DNA of 14,921 bases from Deltaproteobacteria bacterium (GCA_016874945.1 VGSO01000028.1:1-14921), one strand, 5' to 3'. Counted from the first letter of the stretch, positions 6,757 through 13,233 are shown. Numbers and translations: made by a program. The notes: generated by a model not told the origin, from the letters alone.

Positions 6757-6970
6757 GAGGCTCTTGCAAAAATTTGGCAAAAGCGGTTCCGGCTTCTATT
6801 CCCCATCCCCACGGGGGGAGGGGGGTGAAGCCGTTTATAACTACGGGATAATACAAATTATTTTTGCCACCCCCACCCTAACCCTCCCCCCTCGAGGGGG
6901 GGGACCGCCCCAATATCGTTGATTCTAATATCGTTGATTCTGCTTTTGACCATGACTTTCGCAAGAGGCT
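6757..6970. mobile_element. MITE-like element with imperfect terminal inverted repeats
   Basis: The left end GAGGCTCTTGCAAAAA (6757-6772) and the reverse complement of the right end, AAGCCTCTTGCGAAAG (6970-6955), match at 12 of 16 positions. Inside, a C/G-run block on the left (about 6802-6828) is mirrored by one on the right (about 6868-6908; CCCTCCCCCCTCGAGGGGGG), so the whole can fold into a long hairpin. No coding potential is seen. About 214 bp without a transposase gene suits a non-autonomous miniature element. Target-site duplication was not established and the ends are approximate. Confidence 0.4.
6912..6941. repeat. 15-bp perfect tandem duplication
   Basis: AATATCGTTGATTCT occurs twice head to tail (6912-6926 and 6927-6941) near the right end of the MITE-like element. 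It looks like a slippage duplication and could vary between strains. Confidence 0.9.
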
Positions 6971-7098
6971 TAATAGACAAAATAACTTGATATAGCCAAA
7001 AAACTATTCTACAAATTTCATGGGAAATATTGGCGAAAATAGGAAAGGGAAAAGGGTGAGGGGGCAAAGGGCTGCCAGGATGTGGGGACGGCTTACTG

Positions 7099-7296
7099 GT
7101 GGCCACGGGCTTCGCGGCCAAGGAAAAACCGGAAAAAGAGAAACCGGAAAGACCTGAGATCCAAAAGCCCGAAAAGCCCGAAAAGCCCGAAGCTGAAAAG
7201 AAAAGGCAGAGAAGCCTGAGAAGCCAAAATAATAATCTGACGAGTCGGCTTCCGAGAACCGTAAAGCCGGGACAGGGCCACCTGCCCGGCTTTTGA
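7099..7296 (+). CDS. hypothetical Lys-Pro-Glu repeat ORF
   Basis: The frame (GTG at 7099, open back to 7060) encodes about 65 residues. The first half is KEKPEKEKPERPEIQKPEKP-type repeats; the DNA carries a 9-bp tandem unit AAAAGCCCG around 7165-7190. Upstream residues LLVATGFAAKEKPEK look like the end of a signal peptide with an AxA-type site, but the N-terminal part of such a signal is not in frame, so the gene may be broken. A terminator-like hairpin overlaps its 3' end. I do not recognise a family. It could be a decayed exported repeat protein or non-coding. Codons are A-rich and unlike the neighbouring plsC. Confidence 0.25.
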   Translation: MATGFAAKEKPEKEKPERPEIQKPEKPEKPEAEKKRQRSLRSQNNNLTSRLPRTVKPGQGHLPGF

Positions 7297-7302
7297 TGTT
7301 TT
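7266..7302 (+). terminator. terminator-like hairpin after the KPE ORF
   Basis: GCCGGG-A-CAGG (7266-7276) pairs with CCTG-CCCGGC (7281-7290) around a GCCA loop, with one bulged A, and is followed by TTTTGATGTTTT (7291-7302). It suggests a plus-strand transcript ends here before plsC. Confidence 0.55.
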
Positions 7303-7330
7303 CATGCTGCCCGGCTTTTGATGTTTTCAT
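7282..7330. repeat. 24-bp tandem duplication of a terminator 3' half
   Basis: The 24 bases beginning CTGCCCGGCTTTTGATG occur at 7282-7305 and again, identical, at 7307-7330 (period 25). The unit is exactly the 3' arm and T-rich tail of the hairpin at 7266-7302, so the second copy has no 5' partner of its own. Confidence 0.9.
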
Positions 7331-7331
7331 A

Positions 7332-7351
7332 ATGGAGGATGCGTCCTCCAT
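7332..7351. repeat. perfect 8-bp palindrome upstream of plsC
   Basis: ATGGAGGA (7332-7339), loop TGCG, TCCTCCAT (7344-7351). It sits about 18 bases before the TTGACG ahead of plsC and has no T-run, so it could be a protein-binding site or a remnant of the repeat-rich spacer. Confidence 0.4.
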
Positions 7352-7368
7352 GGACTCCTCCCTAGCAG

Positions 7369-7397
7369 TTGACGCTTGCCGGTTTTACAGGTAATTA
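7369..7397 (+). promoter_or_regulatory. weak candidate promoter for plsC-rnj
   Basis: TTGACG (7369-7374), 17-base spacer, TAATTA (7392-7397). The -35 is good and the -10 poor; transcription would start almost at the plsC ATG (7404), implying a nearly leaderless mRNA, in keeping with the missing Shine-Dalgarno. Confidence 0.3.
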
Positions 7398-7403
7398 TTA
7401 ATT

Positions 7404-8159
7404 ATGTCTCGACAACCGCGGCCTCTGTCCCTGGCCTGGGGATTATGGTTTCACTTCTGGCTCGTGCCTATCACCATTATCATGGCCAGCCTGACTATAC
7501 TGAGCACCTTTGTGGACCACAGCGGCAAGAGCACCAATTGGATAGCCCGAACCTGGGGGTGGCTGCTCCTGTGGGTCGGCCGAATCCCGTTGCAGGTGGA
7601 AGGCCTGGAGCACCTCCAGCCGGGCCAGGCTTACGTTTTTGCCGCCAACCACCGGAGCAACTTCGATATCTATGCGCTCATCTCCCTGATGCCGGGCAAA
7701 ATTGTGTGGGTGGCTAAAGAGTCCTTGTTTAAAATTCCCATCTTCGGCCAGTCCATCCGCCGCATGGGGTCCATCCCCGTGGACCGGAGCGACCTGCAAA
7801 AAGCCATCCGCAGCCTCAACCAGGCGGCGGAAAAGATCAAGGGGGGCTTTTCCACCATTATCTTCCCGGAAGGCACCCGGGCCACCACCCCGGAACTCCT
7901 GCCCTTTAAAAAAGGGGTGTTCATCATGGCTCAGAAGGCGGGACAGCCCATTGTGCCGGTGAGTGTCAGCGGCACCCGATTCATCCAGCCCCGGGGGTCC
8001 TTCAAGATCCGGCCCGGACCGGTGCGGGTGGTCATTTCTCCTCCCATCCACCCCAAAGATTTTCTTAATAAAGACGAACTCATGATTGCGGTGCGGACCG
8101 CGCTGGAAGCCCATTATGCCCCATACTTTCCCCATGGTCCGGGAGCTTCCAATTATTAA
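7404..8159 (+). CDS. plsC: 1-acyl-sn-glycerol-3-phosphate acyltransferase (PlsC family)
   Basis: A 251-residue membrane acyltransferase that transfers an acyl group to the sn-2 position of lysophosphatidate, giving phosphatidate for membrane lipids. The catalytic block NHRSNFD (residues 82-88, HxxxxD) and the substrate block FPEGTR (154-159) are both present at the usual distance, with PVDRSD between them and PIVPVSVSGTR after. One hydrophobic segment (about 13-35) anchors it in the inner membrane. The start ATG at 7404 is the first in frame and gives a normal N-terminus; no strong ribosome binding site precedes it. RNase J follows after 30 bases on the same strand, so they are probably co-transcribed. 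Family assignment is firm; exact acyl specificity is not visible. Confidence 0.92.
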   Translation: MSRQPRPLSLAWGLWFHFWLVPITIIMASLTILSTFVDHSGKSTNWIARTWGWLLLWVGRIPLQVEGLEHLQPGQAYVFAANHRSNFDIYALISLMPGKIVWVAKESLFKIPIFGQSIRRMGSIPVDRSDLQKAIRSLNQAAEKIKGGFSTIIFPEGTRATTPELLPFKKGVFIMAQKAGQPIVPVSVSGTRFIQPRGSFKIRPGPVRVVISPPIHPKDFLNKDELMIAVRTALEAHYAPYFPHGPGASNY

Positions 8160-8189
8160 TGGGGCGCCGGGCTCACCCTACTGAAACTA

Positions 8190-9848
8190 ATGGATAACTG
8201 GATAGATCTTACTTTTCTGGGAGGCCTGGGAGAGATCGGGCTCAATCTTATGACCTTTGAGACCCCGGACACTCTGGTGGTGGTGGACGCGGGCCTCATG
8301 TTCCCTGAAGACCACATGCTGGGGATCGACATCGTCATCCCTGATTTTTCCTACCTCCGGGAGCGCCGGGACAAATTGGCGGCCCTCCTTCTCACCCACG
8401 GCCACGAAGACCACATCGGCGCGGCCCCTTTTTTCCTCAAGGAATTCCCGGTCCCCGTTTACGGCACCCCCTTCACCCTGGCCCTGCTGCGGGAAAAACT
8501 CCGGGAGCACGGCTTGTTGGAAGGGGCTGACTTAAGGGAGATCCGCCCGGGGGAGCGCCTGGCCCTGGGCCCTTTTTCCTTCGAATTCATCAGCGTCTGC
8601 CATTCCATTGTCGATGGAGTGGGGTTCGCCTTACAGACTCCCCAAGGAGTCTTCGTCCACTCCGGGGATTTTAAAATCGATCAGACCCCGGTCACCGGGA
8701 GCGCCATGGACCTCAACCGCTTCGCCCGCTACGGCGAGTCCGGGGTGCTGGCCTTGCTGTCCGACTCCACCAATGCGGAACGGCCCGGCTACACCATGAG
8801 CGAGCGCCAAATAGGGGTCACCCTGGAAAACCTGGTGCGGGAAGCCCGGGGCCGGGTTATCGTGGCGGTTTTTGCCTCCCACATCTCCCGGCTCCAGCAA
8901 ATTGTGGACATCGCCGCCCGCCATGGCCGGAAAGTCCTGTTCAACGGCAAGTCCATGATCATCAACACCCGCCTGGCCAAAGAATTGGGTTATCTCGCGG
9001 CGCCGCCGGATATGGAAATCACCGTGGGAGACCTGGAGCGCATCCCTTCCGAAGAGACCCTTATCGTCACCACCGGCAGCCAGGGGGAACCGCTGAGCGC
9101 CCTGGCCCGCATCGCCCTGAAGTCCCACAAGCAGATCCATATCCGCCGAGACGACCTGGTGATCCTGTCCTCCCGCTTCATCCCCGGCAATGAGCGGGCC
9201 ATCACCACCGTCATCAACAATCTCTACCGCCTGGGGGCGGAAGTGGTGTACCAGGAAGTGGCGGACATCCACGTCTCCGGCCACGCCTCCCAGGAAGAGC
9301 TGAAGCTGCTCTTGACGCTCACCCGGCCCCGGTACTTCATCCCCATACACGGAGAGATGCGCCACCTCATCCGCCACGCCCGGCTGGCCCGGGAAGTGGG
9401 CATCCCCGAAGACTGCCTGCTCCTGGCCCAAAACGGCCGGCAGTTCCGCTTCGACGCCCAGGGCGCCCGCATCCATGGCCAGGTGGAAGTGGGCCGGGTC
9501 TTCGTGGACGGCAAGGGGGTGGGGGACGTCTCCCGCATCGTGCTCCGGGACCGACGCCACCTGGCCGCGGACGGCCTGGTCATCGCCCTGGCCGCGGTGG
9601 ACCCCCAGGCCCGGAAGATCGCCAGCGACCCCGACATCCTGACCCGGGGTTTCACCTTGGAAGAAGAGCAGGCCCCCCTCTTGGAGCAGGCCCGGCATAT
9701 CTTCCGGGATATCGTGGAGCGGGCTTTAAGCGATCCCACGGAAGACTGGCTGGAGATTCAGGCCCAGGTGGGCAAGGCTCTGCGCAAGCTGTTCTTCAAG
9801 GCCCTGGAGCGCCGGCCCATGATTTTGCCCCTGATCCTGACCTTGTAA
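8190..9848 (+). CDS. rnj: ribonuclease J (metallo-beta-lactamase/beta-CASP RNase)
   Basis: A 552-residue protein, the normal size of RNase J (about 555), a zinc-dependent 5'-3' exo/endoribonuclease of mRNA decay and rRNA maturation in the cytoplasm. Metal-site motifs: HGHEDH (residues 70-75), a His in CHSIVDGVGF (H138), HSGDFK (D160), and IPIHGE near 390. The beta-CASP part shows SDSTNAERPG, FNGKSM, TGSQGEP, RFIPGNERA and HVSGHASQEE (about 361-370). The C-terminal region ends DWLEIQAQVGKALRKLFFKA, the usual dimer/RNA-contact domain. The glycine-rich start LTFLGGLGEIG is typical. The ATG at 8190 lacks a visible Shine-Dalgarno and may rely on coupling with plsC 30 bases upstream. RNase J is less common in proteobacteria than in Firmicutes and Actinobacteria, but is known in Desulfobacterota and alphaproteobacteria. 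Confidence 0.95.
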   Translation: MDNWIDLTFLGGLGEIGLNLMTFETPDTLVVVDAGLMFPEDHMLGIDIVIPDFSYLRERRDKLAALLLTHGHEDHIGAAPFFLKEFPVPVYGTPFTLALLREKLREHGLLEGADLREIRPGERLALGPFSFEFISVCHSIVDGVGFALQTPQGVFVHSGDFKIDQTPVTGSAMDLNRFARYGESGVLALLSDSTNAERPGYTMSERQIGVTLENLVREARGRVIVAVFASHISRLQQIVDIAARHGRKVLFNGKSMIINTRLAKELGYLAAPPDMEITVGDLERIPSEETLIVTTGSQGEPLSALARIALKSHKQIHIRRDDLVILSSRFIPGNERAITTVINNLYRLGAEVVYQEVADIHVSGHASQEELKLLLTLTRPRYFIPIHGEMRHLIRHARLAREVGIPEDCLLLAQNGRQFRFDAQGARIHGQVEVGRVFVDGKGVGDVSRIVLRDRRHLAADGLVIALAAVDPQARKIASDPDILTRGFTLEEEQAPLLEQARHIFRDIVERALSDPTEDWLEIQAQVGKALRKLFFKALERRPMILPLILTL

Positions 9849-9931
9849 ATCCTGAACCCGGTTTTAAAACCTCGGGACTTCCCCCAGGTTTGACGGCAAC
9901 CCCCGATTCCCCTTTCAATGGGTAGCAGGTG

Positions 9932-10065
9932 CTCATGGGCCGTTGGCCCACCCGTAAATCATGAAAAGTTTTGTAGCCGCAGGCTTCAGCCTGCGCCACC
10001 CAGTTTACGGAACTTTTCAAGACAGCTCCTCATGGTCCTGCGGCCCACCCGCAAAGCATGAAAAG
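9932..10065. repeat. 37-bp imperfect direct repeats flanking a REP-like palindrome
   Basis: Copy A (9932-9968) and copy B (10029-10065) both begin CTCATGG, share GGCCCACCCG in the middle and end CATGAAAAG; they match at 31 of 37 positions. The 60 bases between contain the REP-like hairpin. Copy B ends about 15 bases before the likely left part of the IS110 element. Confidence 0.75.
9962..10019. repeat. REP-like palindromic element with GTAG head
   Basis: An outer perfect 9-bp inverted repeat, TGAAAAGTT (9962-9970) with AACTTTTCA (10011-10019), encloses GTAG (9973-9976) followed at once by CGCAGGCT-TC-AGCCTGCG (9978-9995), a perfect 8-bp hairpin. GTAG plus a GC-rich hairpin is the known plan of REP sequences mobilised by RAYT (TnpA-REP) transposases; no RAYT gene is in the window. 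Confidence 0.6.
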
Positions 10066-10084
10066 AGGAGGTTTTTCTGCTAAT

Positions 10085-10267
10085 TTGTAATGACCAACGA
10101 TGGACGAAGGTCGTTACTCTGTGATGCCGAGAGCTCGCAGGACAGCTTGACCTGGACGTCGCCCCGCACCCCAAAGTGTTGCCCTCCAGGGAAGGAGGAG
10201 CGCGCATAACAGACTGTTTTGTTTGCGATGTCCGCCGTCGTTGAGTTCCTTTAGCGAGTGTTTTGAC
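10085..10267 (+). ncRNA. candidate IS110 bridge RNA region
   Basis: In IS110 elements such as IS621 the non-coding end upstream of the transposase encodes a structured bridge RNA whose loops pair with target and donor DNA. Here TAATGACC (10088-10095) pairs with GGTCGTTA (10109-10116), one G-U pair, around a 13-base loop. A second small stem, CCTCC (10183-10187) with GGAGG (10194-10198), follows. Length and position fit; loops were not matched to a target, so this rests on family knowledge plus hairpins. Confidence 0.4.
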
Positions 10268-11383
10268 ATGGAACTGATCTACCAACGTTGTTGCGGCCTG
10301 GACGTGCATAAACGCATCATCACGGCCTGCATCCGTCTCCTGGAGGAAAACGGCAGCATCCACCAGGAAACCAGGACCTTCGATACCATGACCCGGGCCC
10401 TCCTGGAAATGGCCGATTGGTTGGCGGCGGCGGGCGTCACTCATGTGGCCCTGGAATCCACCGGCTCCTACTGGAAACCGGTCTACAACATCCTGGAGGG
10501 CAGGTTCAGGCTGGTCCTGGTCAACGCCCGGCAGATTAAACACGTTCCGGGTCGCAAAACCGACGTCAAAGACTGCCAGTGGCTGGCCCAACTGCTGCAA
10601 GCCGGGCTGCTTCAAGGCAGCTTTATCCCGGAGCGCCCCCAGCGGGAGTTCAGGGACCTGACCCGGCACCGCTCCCAGTTGGTGGCCGAGAAGCACCGGG
10701 CGGCCAACCGTATCCAGAAGATTCTGGAAGACGCCAACATCAAACTGGCTTCGGTGGCCAGCGATATCTTGGGGGCTTCCGGCCGGGACATGCTCCGGGC
10801 CTTGATCCGGGGCGAGACCGACGCCGAGAAGATGGCGGACCTGGCGCGGCGGCAACTGCGGTCCAAGATTCCCCAATTGCGTCCGGCCCTGGAAGGGAAG
10901 GTGACGGAACACCACCGGTTTATGCTGGGTGAACTCCTGCACCACCTGGAATACCTGGAGGGTCGCATCGAGGAGTTCAGCCGCCGCATCGAGGAGGTGA
11001 GCCGCCCTTTCGCCCCGGCCATAGCCCAGGTGGCGACCCTGCCGGGATTTGATCAGCGGTCCGCCCAAAACGTGGTGGCGGAGATTGGCGCCGACATGGA
11101 CACCTTTCCTTCGGCGCAGCACCTGTCGTCGTGGGCGGGTGTCTGCCCCGGCAACCACGAAAGCGCCGGCAAACGCAAGAGCGGCAAGACCACCAAAGGC
11201 AATCGTTGGCTGCGTTCGGCCCTGTCTCAATCGGCCTGGGCCGCCAGCCGCAAGAAAAACTCTTACTTCCAGGCCCAGTACCGCCGCCTGGCCGGCCGTC
11301 GTGGCAAGAAACGGGCCATAGTTGCCGTGGCCCATTCGCTGTTGACGATCATCTATCATTATCCTTTAGGAAATGAACTATAG
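10268..11383 (+). CDS. IS110 family transposase
   Basis: A 371-residue DEDD-type recombinase. The N-terminal RuvC-like domain has D12 in GLDVHK, E63 in ALESTGSYW, and D99 and D102 in GRKTDVKDCQWL. The C-terminal transposase_20 domain begins near residue 255 (VATLPGFDQRSAQNVVAEIG) and ends in GNHESAGKRKSGKTTKGN, containing the candidate catalytic serine (S299 or S305), followed by WLRSALSQSAWAA. All key residues are present and the frame is intact, so it may be active. The start is the ATG at 10268, since it opens at the conserved CCGLDVHK; the frame extends to a TTG at 10223 inside the non-coding end. It catalyses RNA-guided cut-and-paste recombination in characterised relatives. Confidence 0.95.
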   Translation: MELIYQRCCGLDVHKRIITACIRLLEENGSIHQETRTFDTMTRALLEMADWLAAAGVTHVALESTGSYWKPVYNILEGRFRLVLVNARQIKHVPGRKTDVKDCQWLAQLLQAGLLQGSFIPERPQREFRDLTRHRSQLVAEKHRAANRIQKILEDANIKLASVASDILGASGRDMLRALIRGETDAEKMADLARRQLRSKIPQLRPALEGKVTEHHRFMLGELLHHLEYLEGRIEEFSRRIEEVSRPFAPAIAQVATLPGFDQRSAQNVVAEIGADMDTFPSAQHLSSWAGVCPGNHESAGKRKSGKTTKGNRWLRSALSQSAWAASRKKNSYFQAQYRRLAGRRGKKRAIVAVAHSLLTIIYHYPLGNEL

Positions 11384-11397
11384 TTATCAATAACTAT
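11380..11397. repeat. palindrome at IS110 right side
   Basis: ATAGTTAT (11380-11387), CA, ATAACTAT (11390-11397): perfect 8-bp arms overlapping the transposase TAG stop. It may mark the right end or act as a weak transcription end. Confidence 0.5.
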
Positions 11398-11437
11398 CCG
11401 CTGAACACTGATTATTGATTACTTATCACTGTCTTTC

Positions 11438-11466
11438 TTGACCCCGCCGGTGCATCGAATTATAAT
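11438..11466 (+). promoter_or_regulatory. near-consensus sigma-70 promoter of the iscU-nifS pair
   Basis: TTGACC (11438-11443), exactly 17 bases, then TATAAT (11461-11466). Only one base departs from the two consensus hexamers. Transcription would start near 11473, giving a leader of about 28 bases before the ATG at 11501. It lies outside the IS coding region, so the genes have their own promoter despite the insertion upstream. No IscR-type box was recognised. Confidence 0.8.
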
Positions 11467-11500
11467 TATACTCAAATTTTGCAGAAATGAGGATGGAAGC

Positions 11501-12031
11501 ATGGCTCAAGTTTATTCCAATATCGTCCTGGACCATTTCAAGAATCCCCGCAACGTGGGAGAGATTGCCGACGCCGACGGCATCGGCGAGGTGGGAAACC
11601 CGGTGTGCGGGGATATGATGAATGTTTTTATTAAGGTCGAAGGCGACCGTCTAACCGACGTCAAATTCAAGACTTTCGGCTGCGGCGCGGCCATTGCCGT
11701 CTCCAGCATGATCACGGAGATGGCCAAGGGCAAGACGCTGGACGAAGCCATGAAAATCAGCAACAAGGACGTGGCCGTGGCTTTAGGGGGCCTGCCGCCC
11801 AACAAGCTGCACTGCTCCAACCTGGGGGCCGACGCCCTCCACTCCGCCATTAAAGATTACTACGACCGCAAGGCGGGAAAAGTAAGAATCCTGGATACCG
11901 GAAAGGAAGAACACATTGCCAGCCGGGGGGCCCTGGCCTGCTACTGTCCCTACTGCGAGAAGCAGGTGGAGGAAGAATCGCCCTTCTGCATCTTCTGTGG
12001 CAAGGAAATGTCCCACGATCACGACCATTAA
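11501..12031 (+). CDS. IscU/NifU-like Fe-S cluster scaffold with C-terminal zinc-ribbon and His tail
   Basis: A 176-residue scaffold. The U-type domain (1-125) has the three ligand cysteines C36 (GNPVCGD, with D38), C61 (FGCGAA) and C105 (LPPNKLHCSNLGADAL), so cluster assembly should be possible. LPPNK replaces the LPPVK that HscA chaperones recognise in IscU. After residue 140 comes an extension absent from standard IscU: C149-PY-C152, ten residues, C163-IF-C166, a zinc-ribbon or rubredoxin-like double CxxC, with an extra C147 and a tail HDHDH. The ATG at 11501 follows GAGG at 8 bases; the frame opens at a TTG at 11438, but that is the promoter -35. The nifS-like gene starts 26 bases after the stop. 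It is the only scaffold in the window and its partner is probably the adjacent protein. Confidence 0.9.
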   Translation: MAQVYSNIVLDHFKNPRNVGEIADADGIGEVGNPVCGDMMNVFIKVEGDRLTDVKFKTFGCGAAIAVSSMITEMAKGKTLDEAMKISNKDVAVALGGLPPNKLHCSNLGADALHSAIKDYYDRKAGKVRILDTGKEEHIASRGALACYCPYCEKQVEEESPFCIFCGKEMSHDHDH

Positions 12032-12057
12032 GCCTTCACGGATATAAGGACTTCGCC

Positions 12058-13233
12058 ATGGGATTAGTCTTTCTGGACCATCTGGCCGGCACGCCTCTTC
12101 ACCCCAAGGTCAAAGAGGCGATGATCCACCACATGGAAACCGTTTTCGGCAACCCCTCCAGCGACCACCAGATAGGGCAACCGGCGTCCCAGGCCCTGGA
12201 AAAAGCCCGGGGGCAAGTAGCCAAGCTCATCAACGCCCAGCCACCGGAGATCGTTTTTAACTCCGGGGGAACCGAAGGCAACAACCACGCCATCAAAGGG
12301 GTGGCCATCGGTTTAAGGGAAAAGGGCCGCCACATCATCACCTCCAACATCGAACACAAGTCGGTGTTGAACTCCCTGCGCACCCTGAGACTCCTGGACT
12401 ACAAGGTCACCTCCCTGGACGTGGACCACTACGGACTGGTGGACCCCGCGGCGGTGGAAAAGGCCATCACCCCGGATACCATCCTCATCTCCGTCCAACT
12501 GGCCAATAACGAAATCGGCACCCTGGAGGCCGTGGCTGACATCGCCCGGATCGCCCAGAGGCGCAAGGTCATCATGCACAGCGACGCGGTGGCCGCGGTG
12601 GGGGTCATCCCCGTGGACGTCCAGGAACTGGGGGTGAATCTCCTGAGCCTGGCGGCCAACCAGTTTTACGGGCCGCCGGGAGTGGGAGCGCTCTATATCC
12701 GCAAAGGGACCCCGGTGTGGCCCTTGCTGGACGGCGGGGTCCAGGAGGGCAAGCGCCGGGCCGGCTCCGAAAACCTCATCGGCATCGTGGGCATGGGCAT
12801 GGCCGCGGAAATGGCCGCCCTGGAGATGCCGGAGCGCCTGCCCCGGCTGAGGGCTCTGAAGGAACGCCTGGCCCAGGGTCTGTTGGCGCGCGTCCCGGAA
12901 ATCCGCGTCAACGGCCATCCCACCCAGTGCCTGCCTCATCTGCTCTCCGTGTCCGTGGAATACGTGGAGGGGGAAAGCCTGATGCTCATGCTGGACGATG
13001 AAGGCATCGTCGTGGCCACCCGGTCGGCCTGCGCCTCCGGGTCGCTGCGGGCCTCCCACGTGCTCATCGGCACCGGCCTGGATTTCGCCACCGCCCAGGG
13101 GACCCTGGTCTTCACCCTGGGGAAGGACAACACCGAGGCGGACATCGACCGGGTCCTGGAACTGATGCCGGGAGTGGTCCAAAACCTGCGCCACATGTCG
13201 CCGCTGTACAAGAAAGAACACGCAGGCTCTTAA
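12058..13233 (+). CDS. NifS/IscS-like cysteine desulfurase homologue lacking the PLP lysine
   Basis: A 391-residue fold-type I aminotransferase-class V protein, full length. Conserved: H100 (IEHKSV, stacks on PLP in relatives), N151 (ANNEIG), D176 (HSDAV), the RAGSEN block (234-239), and the persulfide cysteine C325 in RSACASGSL. Altered: the SGHK motif reads AANQ, so the Schiff-base lysine is Q202 (CAG at 12661-12663) and the histidine before it N201; the PLP-contacting Gln of DAVQA is A179; and SIRFSLGR reads TLVFTLGK, replacing the substrate-carboxylate arginine by V351. The N-terminal YLDNNATTP is FLDHLAGTP. The frame is otherwise intact and well conserved, so this is not random decay. 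It is probably not an active PLP desulfurase; it may hold or bridge an Fe-S cluster with the adjacent scaffold through C325. ATG 12058 follows AAGGA at 7 bases. Confidence 0.93.
   Translation: MGLVFLDHLAGTPLHPKVKEAMIHHMETVFGNPSSDHQIGQPASQALEKARGQVAKLINAQPPEIVFNSGGTEGNNHAIKGVAIGLREKGRHIITSNIEHKSVLNSLRTLRLLDYKVTSLDVDHYGLVDPAAVEKAITPDTILISVQLANNEIGTLEAVADIARIAQRRKVIMHSDAVAAVGVIPVDVQELGVNLLSLAANQFYGPPGVGALYIRKGTPVWPLLDGGVQEGKRRAGSENLIGIVGMGMAAEMAALEMPERLPRLRALKERLAQGLLARVPEIRVNGHPTQCLPHLLSVSVEYVEGESLMLMLDDEGIVVATRSACASGSLRASHVLIGTGLDFATAQGTLVFTLGKDNTEADIDRVLELMPGVVQNLRHMSPLYKKEHAGS

Larger units (their letters stand above)
9849..10080. other. intergenic spacer between RNase J and the IS110 element
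   Basis: No gene is seen. It holds the two copies of a 37-bp imperfect direct repeat and the REP-like palindrome described separately. No clear terminator for rnj was found; a C/G-rich stretch follows the stop without a T-run. Confidence 0.6.
10080..11397 (+). mobile_element. IS110-family insertion sequence (approximate ends)
   Basis: The element consists of one DEDD transposase gene (10268-11383) with a non-coding end of roughly 190 bases upstream. IS110 elements lack long terminal inverted repeats and make little or no target duplication, so the ends cannot be fixed from one copy. The right limit is placed at the ATAGTTAT-CA-ATAACTAT palindrome (11380-11397) overlapping the stop. It separates the plsC-rnj operon and REP from the nif-like genes. 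Confidence 0.6.

Noticed and set aside
7165..7200. Short-unit repeats as a CRISPR array
   Set aside because: The units are 9-bp tandem copies inside a Lys-Pro-Glu frame, with no spacers and no cas genes.
8631..9698. 355-codon open frame on the minus strand inside RNase J
   Set aside because: Antisense frame of a GC-rich gene; Gly/Asp/His-rich composition without domain motifs, while the plus strand has all RNase J motifs.
10223..10267. TTG-started N-terminal extension of the IS110 transposase
   Set aside because: The extension is not part of the family and overlaps the probable bridge RNA end; the ATG at 10268 opens directly on the conserved domain.
9986..11359. 457-codon open frame on the minus strand across the IS110 transposase
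   Set aside because: Shadow of the transposase, whose DEDD residues are all on the plus strand.
12650..12670. NifS-like gene as a pseudogene because of the missing lysine
   Set aside because: The frame is full length, the cysteine loop and other motifs are intact, promoter and ribosome binding sites are good, and several active-site changes occur together, which fits altered function better than decay.
12313..13221. 302-codon minus-strand frame inside the NifS-like gene
   Set aside because: Antisense shadow, His/Gly/Gln-rich with no motifs.
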